NCBI RefSeq assembly: GCF_009650605.1
Contig: NZ_WAJT01000001.1
Span: 744,001-808,000 of the forward strand
Origin: Labrenzia sp. CE80
GTDB taxonomy: Bacteria; Pseudomonadota; Alphaproteobacteria; Rhizobiales; Stappiaceae
Direction of reading: 5' to 3'
Length of the DNA stretch: 64,000 nucleotides
In this document: piece by piece, positions 32,114 to 40,873 of the stretch
Layout: the number at the start of each line of letters is the position of its first letter
How positions within the stretch are numbered: position 1 is the stretch's first letter
Notes under the pieces: generated by a model
Told to the model about the DNA's origin: nothing
The model's input: the letters and a program-made list of their open reading frames with translations, nothing else
Databases searched by the model: none
Translations under genes and position numbers: made by a program

Positions 32114-33013
32114 CTAAATTGCCGGTTCTGTTTCAGCCAGCAGATGGTCGACCAAGGTTTCGATTGTATCGAGTTGCGGCGCCCAGTTCAGGAGGCGGGT
32201 GGCCTTGTCTGCATTGACTGCCTGCGAGCGGGCAAGTCCTGCGTCCAGATCATGACGTGGGTCGACACCCTCGGGAGCGGCTATTGTTTTCAGCTTGAGG
32301 GTGTCGCCAAGCCGCGCCTCGACCCAGGAGGCAATCTCCTGAACCGTTATGGCCGGCAAGGCCGTTGCCAGCAGGCTCAGCCGGAAGTTCCGCCCCTCCA
32401 GAACATCGGCATAGAGGCGGGCGAGATCTTCGTCGGAAATCAGCGACCAGACCGTGTCCGGTCTCGCTCGTGTTCTGAAAGGCTTTCCCGAGCGCAGTGC
32501 TTGCGCCATTTCGGCGATTGGTCCGGACCTGGCCGAACAGACAAAAGAAGGATGGATGATCGAAACGCTTAGATTGAGCGCGGTCTGAAGGGAACGTATC
32601 TGGCCTGTCATCCAGCTCAGGGCAGGCAGTGGGTCGAAGGACGTCGTTTCGCTGAGCTGTGTCTGGGGCGAGGCAGGGTAGAGCCAGATGTTACCGGTGT
32701 AGATCAACCGCAGCTGTTTCTTGCGGAACGTGGCTGCCCTCAGGACCGCCTGCATGGCCTTGCGGTCAATCTCCGCCATTTTGTCCGAAAAGGAGGCGCC
32801 TGCATGAATGAAGGCGTCGCAGGACATGGCCCGGTCGGTCCAGCCGGCCGGGTCTCTGAGGTCGCCGGGAAAGGGGCTCGCGCCGGCGTCCCGGATCCGG
32901 GCACTGGCTTCTTCGGATCGGGCGAGGGCCACAATGTGGTGTCCGCGGTCCCGGAGCTCCCGGACCACCGCGCTGCCTATTGTTCCCGTACCGCCTGTCA
33001 CGAACACATCCAT
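32114..33013 (-). CDS. NAD-dependent epimerase/dehydratase-family protein
   Basis: A 299-residue extended SDR. The cofactor motif is VFVTGGTGTIGSAVVREL at residues 3-20. The middle has IYTGNIWLYPASPQ and IIHPSFVCS. The catalytic YxxxK motif of the family is not evident after the serine strand (LSWMTGQIRSLQ occupies that place), so it may be a binding or regulatory SDR. Starting at ATG 33013 (MDVFVTGG) matches the fold; it is divergent from the DUF1489 gene. Confidence 0.82.
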   Translation of the reverse strand: MDVFVTGGTGTIGSAVVRELRDRGHHIVALARSEEASARIRDAGASPFPGDLRDPAGWTDRAMSCDAFIHAGASFSDKMAEIDRKAMQAVLRAATFRKKQLRLIYTGNIWLYPASPQTQLSETTSFDPLPALSWMTGQIRSLQTALNLSVSIIHPSFVCSARSGPIAEMAQALRSGKPFRTRARPDTVWSLISDEDLARLYADVLEGRNFRLSLLATALPAITVQEIASWVEARLGDTLKLKTIAAPEGVDPRHDLDAGLARSQAVNADKATRLLNWAPQLDTIETLVDHLLAETEPAI

Positions 33014-33123
33014 GGTCAAATGAGAACGCGCTTCGCCCTCTTCTTTCAAGTCTGTCTTGCTTCAAACTGTGAATAACGAGGCCATCCCGTTGACCTTGCC
33101 CCGCAGCTTGCTACGTCAGAAGG

Positions 33124-33558
33124 ATGACCTTGCATCTGTTGAAGCTGTGTGTGGGCGCCGATAGCGTCGAAAGTCTTCAGGCCTGGGTGGATTTCCGCCT
33201 GGATCAAAAACGGATGGCCGGTGAGCCCCTGGAGCAGCTCCACACCACACGAATGGTACCGACCCGGAAGGACGAGCTGCTGGACGGCGGGTCGCTCTAC
33301 TGGGTGATCAAGGGGCGCATCCAGGTGCGCCAGCACCTGATCGACATCCGTCCGTTCAAGGACGAGGCGGGGATCAAACGCTGCGACCTTGTTCTGGAAC
33401 CGCGTCTGATCCTGACCCAGTATCAGCCAAAACGGCCGTTTCAGGGCTGGCGTTATCTGAAGGCGGAGGATGCGCCTGCCGACATTCGCGGTGTCGCCGC
33501 GTCTGCGGAGATGCCCGATGGCATGCGCCAGGAACTCTCCGAGCTCTGCCTGATCTAG
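33124..33558 (+). CDS. DUF1489-family protein
   Basis: A 144-residue cytoplasmic protein conserved in alphaproteobacteria. Family features are TLHLLKLCVGADSVESLQAW at the start, the TRMVPTRKDELLDGGSLYWV core, IKGRIQVRQHLIDIRPF and FQGWRYLKAEDAPADI. No function is known. It is single, and convergent with the TetR gene 15 bases downstream. Confidence 0.88.
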   Translation: MTLHLLKLCVGADSVESLQAWVDFRLDQKRMAGEPLEQLHTTRMVPTRKDELLDGGSLYWVIKGRIQVRQHLIDIRPFKDEAGIKRCDLVLEPRLILTQYQPKRPFQGWRYLKAEDAPADIRGVAASAEMPDGMRQELSELCLI

Positions 33559-33573
33559 GCTCGGCTTAGGCAG

Positions 33574-34188
33574 TCACGTCCGGCTGCGGAAGTCCAGATG
33601 TTTGACGAGGTCCGGCAAAAGGGGCAGGGCTGTGCCGACGCGTTTCGGCCGTTTCTTGTTGACCATCGCCAGATGGGTGTAGCCGTGCACCAGAGACCAG
33701 ACGAGAAGTTCGATCTCTTCCGGATCGGTTCCTGCCTCCACGAACGGAGCGCAGGTCTCGCTCAGGATCCGATAGGCCCTTGAGGAAACCGTGTCGAAAT
33801 CCTGGTTCTGCGGGTCCATGTCCTGACCGGAAAACATGAACAGGAACAGCTCGCGGTGTCCGACGGCAAAGTCCAGGTAGCCTTCGCAGATCGCCAGTAA
33901 CTGGTCTCGCGGGCCCTTTCCCGCTTCCTGTCGCTTCGCGTCCATAGACTCTGAAAAGAGCTCAAAACCGCGCGCCGAGATGGCGGTGTAGAGACCGGTC
34001 AAGTTCTTGAAATGATAGGCGGGAGCGGCGTGTGAAACACCGGCCTTTGCCGCGCATTCGCGCAGGCTCAACCCCTCGATACCCTTGTCTCGCAGAATGG
34101 AAATACCGGCTTCAACGAGGTCTTTGCGCAGCGAGCCGTCCCTGCGCCTGGGAGATGTCGTGCCGGAAGGTGTCTTGGAATCAGTCAT
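33574..34188 (-). CDS. TetR-family transcriptional regulator
   Basis: A 204-residue TetR regulator: LRKDLVEAGISILRDKGIEG, LRECAAKAGVSHAAPAYHFK is the helix-turn-helix, followed by a helical effector domain typical of the WHG group (ICEGYLDFAVGHRELFLFMF). The start ATG 34188 places a basic linker before the fold. Two TTGACANTGTCAA palindromes in the divergent space to the DUF2306 gene are its likely operators, so it should repress that gene. Ligand unknown. Confidence 0.9.
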   Translation of the reverse strand: MTDSKTPSGTTSPRRRDGSLRKDLVEAGISILRDKGIEGLSLRECAAKAGVSHAAPAYHFKNLTGLYTAISARGFELFSESMDAKRQEAGKGPRDQLLAICEGYLDFAVGHRELFLFMFSGQDMDPQNQDFDTVSSRAYRILSETCAPFVEAGTDPEEIELLVWSLVHGYTHLAMVNKKRPKRVGTALPLLPDLVKHLDFRSRT

Positions 34189-34210
34189 GGATGAGAGTCT
34201 ACAATCCAAC

Positions 34211-34249
34211 TTGACAGTGTCAAACACTGCATTATCTTGACACTGTCAA
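34211..34249. promoter_or_regulatory. two tandem TetR operators
   Basis: TTGACAGTGTCAA (34211-34223) and TTGACACTGTCAA (34237-34249) are each perfect palindromes around one central base, with centres 26 bases apart. The second is just before the DUF2306 ribosome-binding site. Confidence 0.82.
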
Positions 34250-34266
34250 GTTAAGGAGAGTGACGC

Positions 34267-34902
34267 ATGTCCAAAGGTTCTCGGTCTTTCATGGTTCTTG
34301 CCTGGATTGCGGCAGTTCTCTGCGTTCTTGTGGCCTTGGCCTCCTACCGGTTTGTGCCCCTTGGTGTAGAGGCCTCGATGAATTTTCTCGCCCATCACTT
34401 GCGTGACAATCGATGGTTTCTCTATGCGCATATCGCCGTTGCTCCGCTGACGCTGGCGCTGTTGCCAGTCCAGCTGAATGGCTGGTTGCGGAAGTGCTAT
34501 CCAAAGCTGCACCGATGGGCAGGGCGCTTCTATGTGTTTCTCATCTTGCTCTCCGGCGTTGCGGCCCTCCAACTGGCGGCCACGACGCAAGCAGGGCCGG
34601 TCGCGGCTGCGGGATTTGCGCTTCTGGGCGTTGTCTGGCTGATGGTCACCGGACTTGGATTCTTGACCGGCTGGAAACGCGATTTCGTTCAGCACCGGCG
34701 TTGGATGATCCGCTCCGCTGCGCTGACCTTTGCCGCGGTGACCTTGCGGATCTATCTGCCGTTGTCGATGGTTTTGGGTCTTCCGTTCGATCCCTCCTAT
34801 ACGGCGATTGCCTGGCTATGCTGGGTTCCCAATCTGATTGCAGCTGAGATCTATCTGCGCGGTGGCCGCTGGATGAACCAGCGTGTTACACCGATCGCCT
34901 GA
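34267..34902 (+). CDS. DUF2306-family membrane protein
   Basis: A 211-residue inner-membrane protein with six helices. Conserved features are HIAVAPLTLALLPVQLNGWL, PKLHRWAGRFYVFLILLSG and the histidine-rich VQHRRWMIRSAAL, which recall haem-coordinating cytochrome b-like membrane proteins, though function is unknown. AAGGAGAGTGACGC precedes ATG 34267. Expression is probably controlled by the divergent TetR regulator through the double operator. Confidence 0.88.
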   Translation: MSKGSRSFMVLAWIAAVLCVLVALASYRFVPLGVEASMNFLAHHLRDNRWFLYAHIAVAPLTLALLPVQLNGWLRKCYPKLHRWAGRFYVFLILLSGVAALQLAATTQAGPVAAAGFALLGVVWLMVTGLGFLTGWKRDFVQHRRWMIRSAALTFAAVTLRIYLPLSMVLGLPFDPSYTAIAWLCWVPNLIAAEIYLRGGRWMNQRVTPIA

Positions 34903-34986
34903 CGCCCGACCCGGAATGCGGCTTGCCAAGCAGCACCTTTGGACCCAAGTTTGGGTGACTACAGGACGCTTAGGCAGGAGAGCTAT

Positions 34987-35751
34987 ATGGCAGGGCGAAC
35001 GCCCACGACAGACCGCAGGAAACAAGGATCTCAACTTGAGACGCCCCGCACAGATGCGGCGGTGAAGCCGGTTTCGGGGGCTTCTGAGGTTGCGGCCTTT
35101 CTGGAACAGGCAAAGTCCCTGGAGTCTGTTGCGAAGCGCACTCAAACCAGCGGTCGGCTGATCTTTGCGCTCGATGCGACGATGAGCCGTCAGCCGACCT
35201 GGGATCAGGCCTGTCACATCCAGGCGGAAATGTTCCGCGAGGCTGACAAGATCGCCGGACTTGAAATCAAGCTCGTCTATTTTCGCGGCTTTGGCGAATG
35301 CAAATCCTCGAGATGGTTCAGCCATGGAGACGAAATGGCTAAGGCGATGTCGCGGATCGTCTGCCAGGGCGGGCGGACACAGATCCGCAAAGTGCTGGCC
35401 TCGGGGCTGAAGGAGGCCCGTGCTGAGAAGGTCTCGGCGATCGTCTACGTCGGCGACTGCATGGAAGAGGATGTGGACCAGCTCTGTGCACGGGCTGGTG
35501 AACTCGGGCTACTCGGCGTACCAATGTTCCTGTTTCAGGAAGGACGCGATCCCGTGGCCGAACGGGCCTTTCGCGAGATCGCGCGGCTGACCAACGGTGC
35601 CTATGGGTCATTCGACGCGGGGGCAGCGCGACAGCTTGCAGAGCTTTTGAAGGCTGTTGCGGTCTATGCATCGGGTGGTCGAGACGCACTGGTGGCGCTG
35701 GAAAAACGCGGCGACGCAGGTGCGCGGCTGCTGATCGAACAAATGAAGTAG
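34987..35751 (+). CDS. VWA-domain protein paired with a J-domain protein
   Basis: A 254-residue cytoplasmic protein. After a basic, disordered 25-residue start, a von Willebrand A fold runs from about residue 55: LIFALDATMSRQPTWDQACH holds the MIDAS-like DxTxS, then LEIKLVYFRGFGECKSSRWF, GGRTQIRKVLASGLKEA, VSAIVYVGDCMEEDVDQL and VPMFLFQEGRDPVAERAF. AGGAG lies seven bases before ATG 34987. It is separated by four bases from a J-domain membrane protein and is certainly co-transcribed with it. Role unknown; a chaperone-linked assembly or stress function is inference. Confidence 0.85.
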   Translation: MAGRTPTTDRRKQGSQLETPRTDAAVKPVSGASEVAAFLEQAKSLESVAKRTQTSGRLIFALDATMSRQPTWDQACHIQAEMFREADKIAGLEIKLVYFRGFGECKSSRWFSHGDEMAKAMSRIVCQGGRTQIRKVLASGLKEARAEKVSAIVYVGDCMEEDVDQLCARAGELGLLGVPMFLFQEGRDPVAERAFREIARLTNGAYGSFDAGAARQLAELLKAVAVYASGGRDALVALEKRGDAGARLLIEQMK

Positions 35752-35755
35752 GTGG

Positions 35756-36457
35756 ATGATTTATCTGATTTTGGGCCTGGCCGTGCTCGCGTTTCTTCTT
35801 CTGGCCGGCAACGGGTTCGTACGGGCCAACCCCGCCGATCTTGCGCGACAGCTGAAGACGGCGGGTGGAGTTGGCCTTCTTCTCCTGGCGGCACTTTTGG
35901 CGGTGACGGGCCGTTTCGGCTTTGCCATCGGCGCTGCCGGTTTCGGTCTCACGTTGCTGGGAATGCGAAATTCACCTGGAGGACGGGGCGGTGGCCGGCC
36001 AAGCGGCGGCCAGATCTCCAAGGTGAGGGCCGCCATGGTCGAAATGGAACTTGACCATGACAGCGGCGCCATGCGCGGGATCGTTCTTGCCGGTCAATTT
36101 GACGGGCACAGTCTTGATGATCTTGGCGACGAAGATCTCAAGACCTTCTGGCAGGAAACGGCGGCCGATGGCCAGAGCCGCTCCCTAGTCGAAGCTTACC
36201 TCGACCGCAGGCTTTCCAGCTGGCGAGAAGACTTCCAGGCGGATGGAGCAGAGCGGCAGGGACGCGCGGCGAGCTCGGGCGCCATGACAGATCAGGAGGC
36301 CTACGAGGTCCTGGGGCTTTCGCCCGATGCCGGGGACGCGGAAATTAGAGCCGCGCACCGCAGGCTCATGAAGCGCTTGCACCCCGATCATGGGGGAACC
36401 GCTTTCCTGGCTGCTAAACTCAACGAGGCTAAGGACAGGCTTCTCGGAAGACATTGA
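35756..36457 (+). CDS. membrane-anchored J-domain protein
   Basis: A 233-residue protein. Two hydrophobic segments at the N-terminus (LILGLAVLAFLLLAGNGF and GLLLLAALLAVTGRFGFAIG) are followed by a glycine-rich linker, an EMELDHDSGAMRGIVLAGQF domain, and a C-terminal J domain (about 178-233) with the essential HPD in LMKRLHPDHGG. It should stimulate DnaK at the cytoplasmic face of the membrane. The arrangement resembles DjlA, but the order and partner (a VWA protein) differ. Confidence 0.88.
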   Translation: MIYLILGLAVLAFLLLAGNGFVRANPADLARQLKTAGGVGLLLLAALLAVTGRFGFAIGAAGFGLTLLGMRNSPGGRGGGRPSGGQISKVRAAMVEMELDHDSGAMRGIVLAGQFDGHSLDDLGDEDLKTFWQETAADGQSRSLVEAYLDRRLSSWREDFQADGAERQGRAASSGAMTDQEAYEVLGLSPDAGDAEIRAAHRRLMKRLHPDHGGTAFLAAKLNEAKDRLLGRH

Positions 36458-36473
36458 GGATATCCGTTACGCT

Positions 36474-37967
36474 TTACTGGTAAATGGCATAGCAGGCGAA
36501 CTTCGCCTTCTTCAGGGTCTTGCAGGCGCCCAAGGCAGCGGTCTTGGTTTCGAAACCGACGAACCTTGCGCGATAAAGGGTCTGGCCATTCGCCTCGACC
36601 GGTTCTGTGTAAGGCACACGCTTGCGTAGAGCCTTTCCGGTGCGGGACTTTGCCTTTTTAAGCATCTCGATCGCACCGGTCTCACTTTCGGCCGCGGCGA
36701 TCTGCACTTGCCAGCCGGGTGCCCGGTCAGGTGTGTCGCTGGTCGCGACCGTCACCGTGTCTGCAACCTTTTCTGGCATTTGCTGAGGCACAGGGGCCAC
36801 ATTCACCATGGTCACGACCGGTTCGGCAGTTGCAGGCGCGCGGACCAGGTCGGCCGCTGGGGCTTGCTTGGGCGCTGGAGCCAGACCTGCCACCGCGAAG
36901 GTGCTCGCCATCCGGTTCTTCACCATTTTCGGCGGGACAGGAATGGTTCCTGTTACGAGATGTGTCGGATCATTCTTGGGCTCGTTCGGCTTGGCGAGCG
37001 CCAGAACCACAGGAGCGCCGGTCGCTGCAGGAGCCTGGCTGCCAGGCTTGAGCGCGGGAAGGGGTGCAACCTTGAGATCTGCAGCGCGGAAGGCAGGTAT
37101 AACGCGACGAGAAACCAGCGCAGGAGCTGTCTTTGGACCACGGCTAGCCTTCTTGAGATAGCGGTTGATCAGCTTGATCATCTGGGCGTTTCGGGAATTG
37201 CCGGTCTTGCCGCCCATGACGACGGCAACGATATGGCGCCCATCGCGCTTGACGGAGGCGGTCAAGTTGAAGCCGGATGCGCGGGTGTAGCCGGTCTTGA
37301 TGCCGTCAACGCCTTTGATTTTACCGAGCAGTTTGTTGTGGTTGCCGTAACGGCGGCCCTTGTAGGTGAAGGACCGTGTCTCGAAATATTTGTAGTATTT
37401 CGGAAAGCGTTCCTCGATGGCCCGTCCCAGCGTCGCCATGTCACGTGCTGTGGTACGCTGTTTGGAATTCGGAAGCCCGTGGGGGTTGCGGAACGTGGTC
37501 TTGGACATGCCGAGCTGGCGTGCCGTCCAGGTCATGCGCGCTGCGAATTTGCTTTCAGAGCCGCTTATGTTTTCAGCGATCGCAGTGGAGGCGTCATTGG
37601 CCGATTTGGTCACGAGTCCCAAGATCGCGTCCTTGACCTTGATCGTCGAGCCGGCTTTCAGACCCAGTTTCGTCGGAGGCCGACCCGCGGCGTATTTTGA
37701 AACCTTGAGCTTCGAGTTCAGCGTGTACCGACCTGCTTCCATCTCTTCGAAGAGCACATAGAGTGTCATGATCTTGGTGAGAGAGGCCGGGTAGCGGTAG
37801 GCATCAGCAGACGAGGAATAAAGCGTCTTACCGGTTTTGGCGTCGACGACGATGCCAGCGTATTTCGAATTCGCAGCTGCCGGCACTGCCATGGCTGCCA
37901 CTAGTCCGGCGGTTGCCACAGCCCTGAACCAGGGAGTTCGACTTCGTACGGCACGGAGGAGACGCAT
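36474..37967 (-). CDS. D-alanyl-D-alanine carboxypeptidase with SPOR domain
   Basis: A penicillin-binding protein of the PBP5/DacA group, about 497 residues. A signal peptide (AVATAGLVAAMAVPAAANS) precedes the peptidase domain with the three active-site motifs: SxxK in YPASLTKIMT, SxN in TKSANDAST, and KTG in DGIKTGYTRA. After a Pro/Ala-rich linker, the last 75 residues form a SPOR domain (GWQVQIAAAESETGAIEML to the end), which binds denuded septal peptidoglycan. It trims pentapeptides at division sites. ATG 37967 or 37991 may be the start. Confidence 0.93.
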   Translation of the reverse strand: MRLLRAVRSRTPWFRAVATAGLVAAMAVPAAANSKYAGIVVDAKTGKTLYSSSADAYRYPASLTKIMTLYVLFEEMEAGRYTLNSKLKVSKYAAGRPPTKLGLKAGSTIKVKDAILGLVTKSANDASTAIAENISGSESKFAARMTWTARQLGMSKTTFRNPHGLPNSKQRTTARDMATLGRAIEERFPKYYKYFETRSFTYKGRRYGNHNKLLGKIKGVDGIKTGYTRASGFNLTASVKRDGRHIVAVVMGGKTGNSRNAQMIKLINRYLKKASRGPKTAPALVSRRVIPAFRAADLKVAPLPALKPGSQAPAATGAPVVLALAKPNEPKNDPTHLVTGTIPVPPKMVKNRMASTFAVAGLAPAPKQAPAADLVRAPATAEPVVTMVNVAPVPQQMPEKVADTVTVATSDTPDRAPGWQVQIAAAESETGAIEMLKKAKSRTGKALRKRVPYTEPVEANGQTLYRARFVGFETKTAALGACKTLKKAKFACYAIYQ

Positions 37968-38039
37968 ACCAAACACAGTTACTAATCCCATTTTGGGTCA
38001 CGCTAGATGCGGCAACCAATCTGGAGGTTAGCCTGATTG

Positions 38040-38400
38040 CCAGAGCGAAACCCGTCCGATTGCCGATGATTTGATGATCAATCTGATGGAAACGCGGTTA
38101 CGAATGAGTAAATGAAAACGCTTCAAAGTTCAAAAAAGATTAGGTCAAAATTAGTATTAATGGATGGTAAATACCACAAATATTGCAATATTGCATATGT
38201 TTACGTATAATTTTTGTATTAATTAGTCCATTTTGGTTGTTTAATGTTATTTTTTTATTAACGTGCACGTAGTGTAAAGACCTTTGTCGTAATATTATTG
38301 GTGTTTGTTTTTCCTTAATTTGACCTAATACATGATTTTTACATAAAGATATTTTTCTCATGGGTATGCGATGCTGTTGTCTGATCTCTTAGTGTGCTCG
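38040..38400. other. strongly AT-rich intergenic segment
   Basis: About 38100-38370 is markedly AT-rich against a GC-rich genome, with runs of T and A and no coding signal. It could hold the promoter of the structured stretch that follows, or be a relic of acquired DNA. No repeat was noticed. Confidence 0.5.
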
Positions 38401-38554
38401 GTTGCGCCCAGGAGAAGGCGCTTACCTGGCAACTGCAGAACAGCAAAAACGCATCCGGGCAGAACGCCGTACAAGAGCCGCCTCGTATGAGGTTGCCCTC
38501 TCAGGGCAATCAAATGGCACCTGTAGGCCGAATCTCGCGATCGCGAGGGTTTTT
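38401..38554 (+). ncRNA. candidate structured RNA ending in a terminator
   Basis: Three hairpins lie in a row: GTTG-(CGC)-CCAGG with CCTGG-CAAC (38401-38433, with a further AAG/CTT pairing inside), TTGCCCT-CTC-AGGGCAA (38493-38509), and CTCGC-GATC-GCGAG (38534-38547) followed by GGTTTTT. This gives a compact transcript of about 155 bases with an intrinsic terminator and no convincing open frame. It could be a small RNA or a leader ending before the Na/Pi transporter gene. I matched it to no known family. Confidence 0.4.
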
Positions 38555-38763
38555 AATAATAACACCTTTGATGAGCCGCACTCTTTGCAGCAGCTGTCAC
38601 TGCGCGGTCATGTGACCTTCACAAGCCGGTTAAGGAGGCTCTCTAGCTTACCTCGCGTGAAGAGTTAGGGCTGGGTGTCGGCTTTTGAGGAGGGCGGTTT
38701 CGTCTTTTTTGTAAGTGCGATTGCTGTCCAGCGCCTTCGACATTTCTGCAGGAGAAACAACTT

Positions 38764-39927
38764 ATGTCGATGACAGCTACCGAACATGAGACCAGATCGG
38801 CCTCGTCGAATTGGCTGCAATGGTTACTGATCGTTGGATTGGTGTATTTGCTGCTGATCGCGGTTTCGATGATCGGCACAGGCTTCAAGGCGGCGGCCGG
38901 CGATCAGGCCAAGGAACTGTTCGCCTTTGCCAGCAATCCTCTAACCGGCGTGATCATTGGCACGGTTGCCACAGCGCTAATTCAATCCTCGAGCACCGTC
39001 ACGTCGATCATCGTTGGACTTGTGGCCGGCGGTTTGCCGGTCGCAGTCGCCATTCCGATGGTTATGGGCGCCAACATGGGGACGACGATCACCAACACGA
39101 TCGTGAGTCTAGGCCATGTGCGACAGGGTGAGGAATTCCGTCGCGCCTTTTCCGCCGCCACAGTGCACGACTTCTTCAATCTGTTCAGCATCATGATCTT
39201 CCTTCCGTTGGAAATTATGTTCGGCTTCCTGCAGAAGGCTGGCGAATATCTCTCGAGCTTCATGGTCGGTGGCGATTCCATGTCCGTGAACGGGTTCAAC
39301 TTCATCAAGCCCCTTGTGAAGCCTCCAGTTGGTCTTCTGAAAGATATGTTCCATGGCGTCGGCGCGAGCGATCTCGTCATGGGTATCGCTTTCATAGTTC
39401 TCGGGATCACGCTGATTTTCGTGGTCATCACCTATATTGGGAAGCTGCTGAAAGTCCTGATGGTTGGCCGGGCCAAGGCAATTTTGCACACGGCGGTTGG
39501 GCGCGGCCCGATCTCCGGCATTTTCTCCGGCACGGTGATCACGGTCCTTGTTCAGTCCTCGTCGACAACGACGAGCTTGGTCGTGCCGCTCGCTGGCAGC
39601 GGCGTGTTCAGCCTGAGGCAGATCTATCCCTTCACACTTGGCGCAAATATCGGCACTTGCATCACGGCCTTGCTCGCTGCAACGGCGGTGTCTGGGGCTA
39701 ACTCGGTCTTCGCATTGCAAGTTGCACTCGTGCATTTGACCTACAACGTGCTTGGCGTGGTCGTCATCTACGGCCTGCCATTCTTGAGAAACATTCCCAT
39801 CATTGGAGCGGAATGGCTGGCGAACCTGGCCATGAAGAACAAGCTTTATGTCGCGGCCTATATCGGGCTCGTGTTCTTCATCATCCCGGTTCTTTTGATT
39901 GGTGTCAGTCAGATCATGGGCTGGTAA
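38764..39927 (+). CDS. Na+/phosphate symporter (PhoU-less NptA type)
   Basis: A 387-residue inner-membrane symporter of the Na/Pi-cotransporter family. Two inverted halves each carry the QSSS signature: ALIQSSSTVTSIIVGL at about residue 74 and VLVQSSSTTTSLVVPL at about residue 263, with GANMGTTITNT and GANIGTCITALL as the paired second motifs. No C-terminal PhoU domain is present. AGGAG lies about ten bases before ATG 38764. It leads a three-gene operon with a small coiled-coil protein and a secreted PepSY-like protein. Confidence 0.9.
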   Translation: MSMTATEHETRSASSNWLQWLLIVGLVYLLLIAVSMIGTGFKAAAGDQAKELFAFASNPLTGVIIGTVATALIQSSSTVTSIIVGLVAGGLPVAVAIPMVMGANMGTTITNTIVSLGHVRQGEEFRRAFSAATVHDFFNLFSIMIFLPLEIMFGFLQKAGEYLSSFMVGGDSMSVNGFNFIKPLVKPPVGLLKDMFHGVGASDLVMGIAFIVLGITLIFVVITYIGKLLKVLMVGRAKAILHTAVGRGPISGIFSGTVITVLVQSSSTTTSLVVPLAGSGVFSLRQIYPFTLGANIGTCITALLAATAVSGANSVFALQVALVHLTYNVLGVVVIYGLPFLRNIPIIGAEWLANLAMKNKLYVAAYIGLVFFIIPVLLIGVSQIMGW

Positions 39928-39947
39928 GCGAGATCGAGGGTAAGAAA

Positions 39948-40202
39948 ATGAGCGAATTCACGAACCGCAGACAGGTCCTTGAAGAGAAAATCGGCGATCT
40001 CGAAGAGACGCTGGCCGTACTGAAAGGCCAACTCAAGGCTGAGACCGAACGCGAACAGCACGAGGCAATCGACAAACTGGAAGAGTATCTCGGTGATCTC
40101 GATAACAAGCATGCCAACTTGCAGGAGTTCTGGAAGGTGTTGCGCGAGGAAATCGGCGATCTGTTCGGCAAGAACTCCTCGAAAAGTGGGACCAAAACAT
40201 GA
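39948..40202 (+). CDS. small coiled-coil protein in the Na/Pi operon
   Basis: An 84-residue, acidic, highly helical protein: RQVLEEKIGDLEETLAVLKG shows clear heptad spacing over about 45 residues, followed by LQEFWKVLREEIGDLFGKNS. There is no signal peptide or membrane segment. The family is not recognised. It starts 21 bases after the symporter stop and its own stop overlaps the ATG of the next gene (ATGA), so it is translated in step with both. A cytoplasmic regulator of the symporter is a reasonable guess. Confidence 0.75.
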   Translation: MSEFTNRRQVLEEKIGDLEETLAVLKGQLKAETEREQHEAIDKLEEYLGDLDNKHANLQEFWKVLREEIGDLFGKNSSKSGTKT

Positions 40203-40780
40203 TGATGTTGCTCAAGAACCCGGTCCTTGCCCTTGGGGTGATCGTTGCGTTCAATGGGACCGCTTTTGCTGGCGTCGAGAAATCAATCGAACTCAGTGCC
40301 GTTCCTGCCGGTGTCATGGACGTTGCGAAGGAGGCTTTGACGGATTTGAAACTGGTCGACGCGACAAAAACGGGCGACGTGAATGATGGCCTGCTGGTCG
40401 ACGATGACAGTATTGTGGTTGTTTATGAGCTCTTGGGGGAAGTGACAATCGCAAGCGCCAACACCGAAACCGAGGAAGATGGCAGCTTCGTCTATGAGAT
40501 CCAGGGCACATTTGTGGACGGGCGCAAGGTTGAGGTCGACATCGATCCAAATGGCAAGGTTCATGAGATCGAGATCGAGTTTGAGATCGAAGACGTCCCC
40601 GGCGCTGTGCGCAATGCCATCGAGAAACAACTACCTGGCTTTAAACCGAGTTTCATCGAGGCAAGCCACTCGCAGAGTATGAAGGTCGTCAACTACGAGT
40701 TTGTCGGCATGATGGGTGACGCGAAAATGGACATCGAGGCCTCGGCCGACGGTCGACGCATCGTCGTCGCAGATCAGTAG
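40199..40780 (+). CDS. secreted PepSY-like protein with an internal repeat
   Basis: A 193-residue exported protein. The signal peptide (LLKNPVLALGVIVAFNGTAF, cleavage near AFAG) is followed by two related halves: VPAGVMDVAKEALTDLKLVD ... VYEIQGTFVDGRKVEVDI, and VPGAVRNAIEKQLPGFKPSF ... NYEFVGMMGDAKMDIEAS. Each half is a helix plus strands as in PepSY/BLIP-like domains. The protein is very acidic, so it could bind cations. The start overlaps the upstream coiled-coil gene. Function unknown. Confidence 0.72.
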   Translation: MMMLLKNPVLALGVIVAFNGTAFAGVEKSIELSAVPAGVMDVAKEALTDLKLVDATKTGDVNDGLLVDDDSIVVVYELLGEVTIASANTETEEDGSFVYEIQGTFVDGRKVEVDIDPNGKVHEIEIEFEIEDVPGAVRNAIEKQLPGFKPSFIEASHSQSMKVVNYEFVGMMGDAKMDIEASADGRRIVVADQ

Positions 40781-40873
40781 GGCTTCTTTTCTGCATTTCT
40801 TCTCGGTCCAAATGACAGGAGATATGCGCTAGAGCCTACACATCTAGACTAGTACGGTTGTAGGTCCAGTCCC

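Noticed and set aside
36708..37700. 330-codon open frame on the plus strand
   Set aside because: Antisense to the D-Ala-D-Ala carboxypeptidase, whose SxxK, SxN and KTG motifs are clear.
38401..38554. known riboswitch (glycine, SAM-II, M-box, cobalamin)
   Set aside because: No characteristic core sequences of these classes are present.
38402..38668. 88-codon frame in the region before the Na/Pi gene
   Set aside because: It runs through three hairpins and a terminator and lacks a ribosome-binding site; a structured RNA explains the stretch better.
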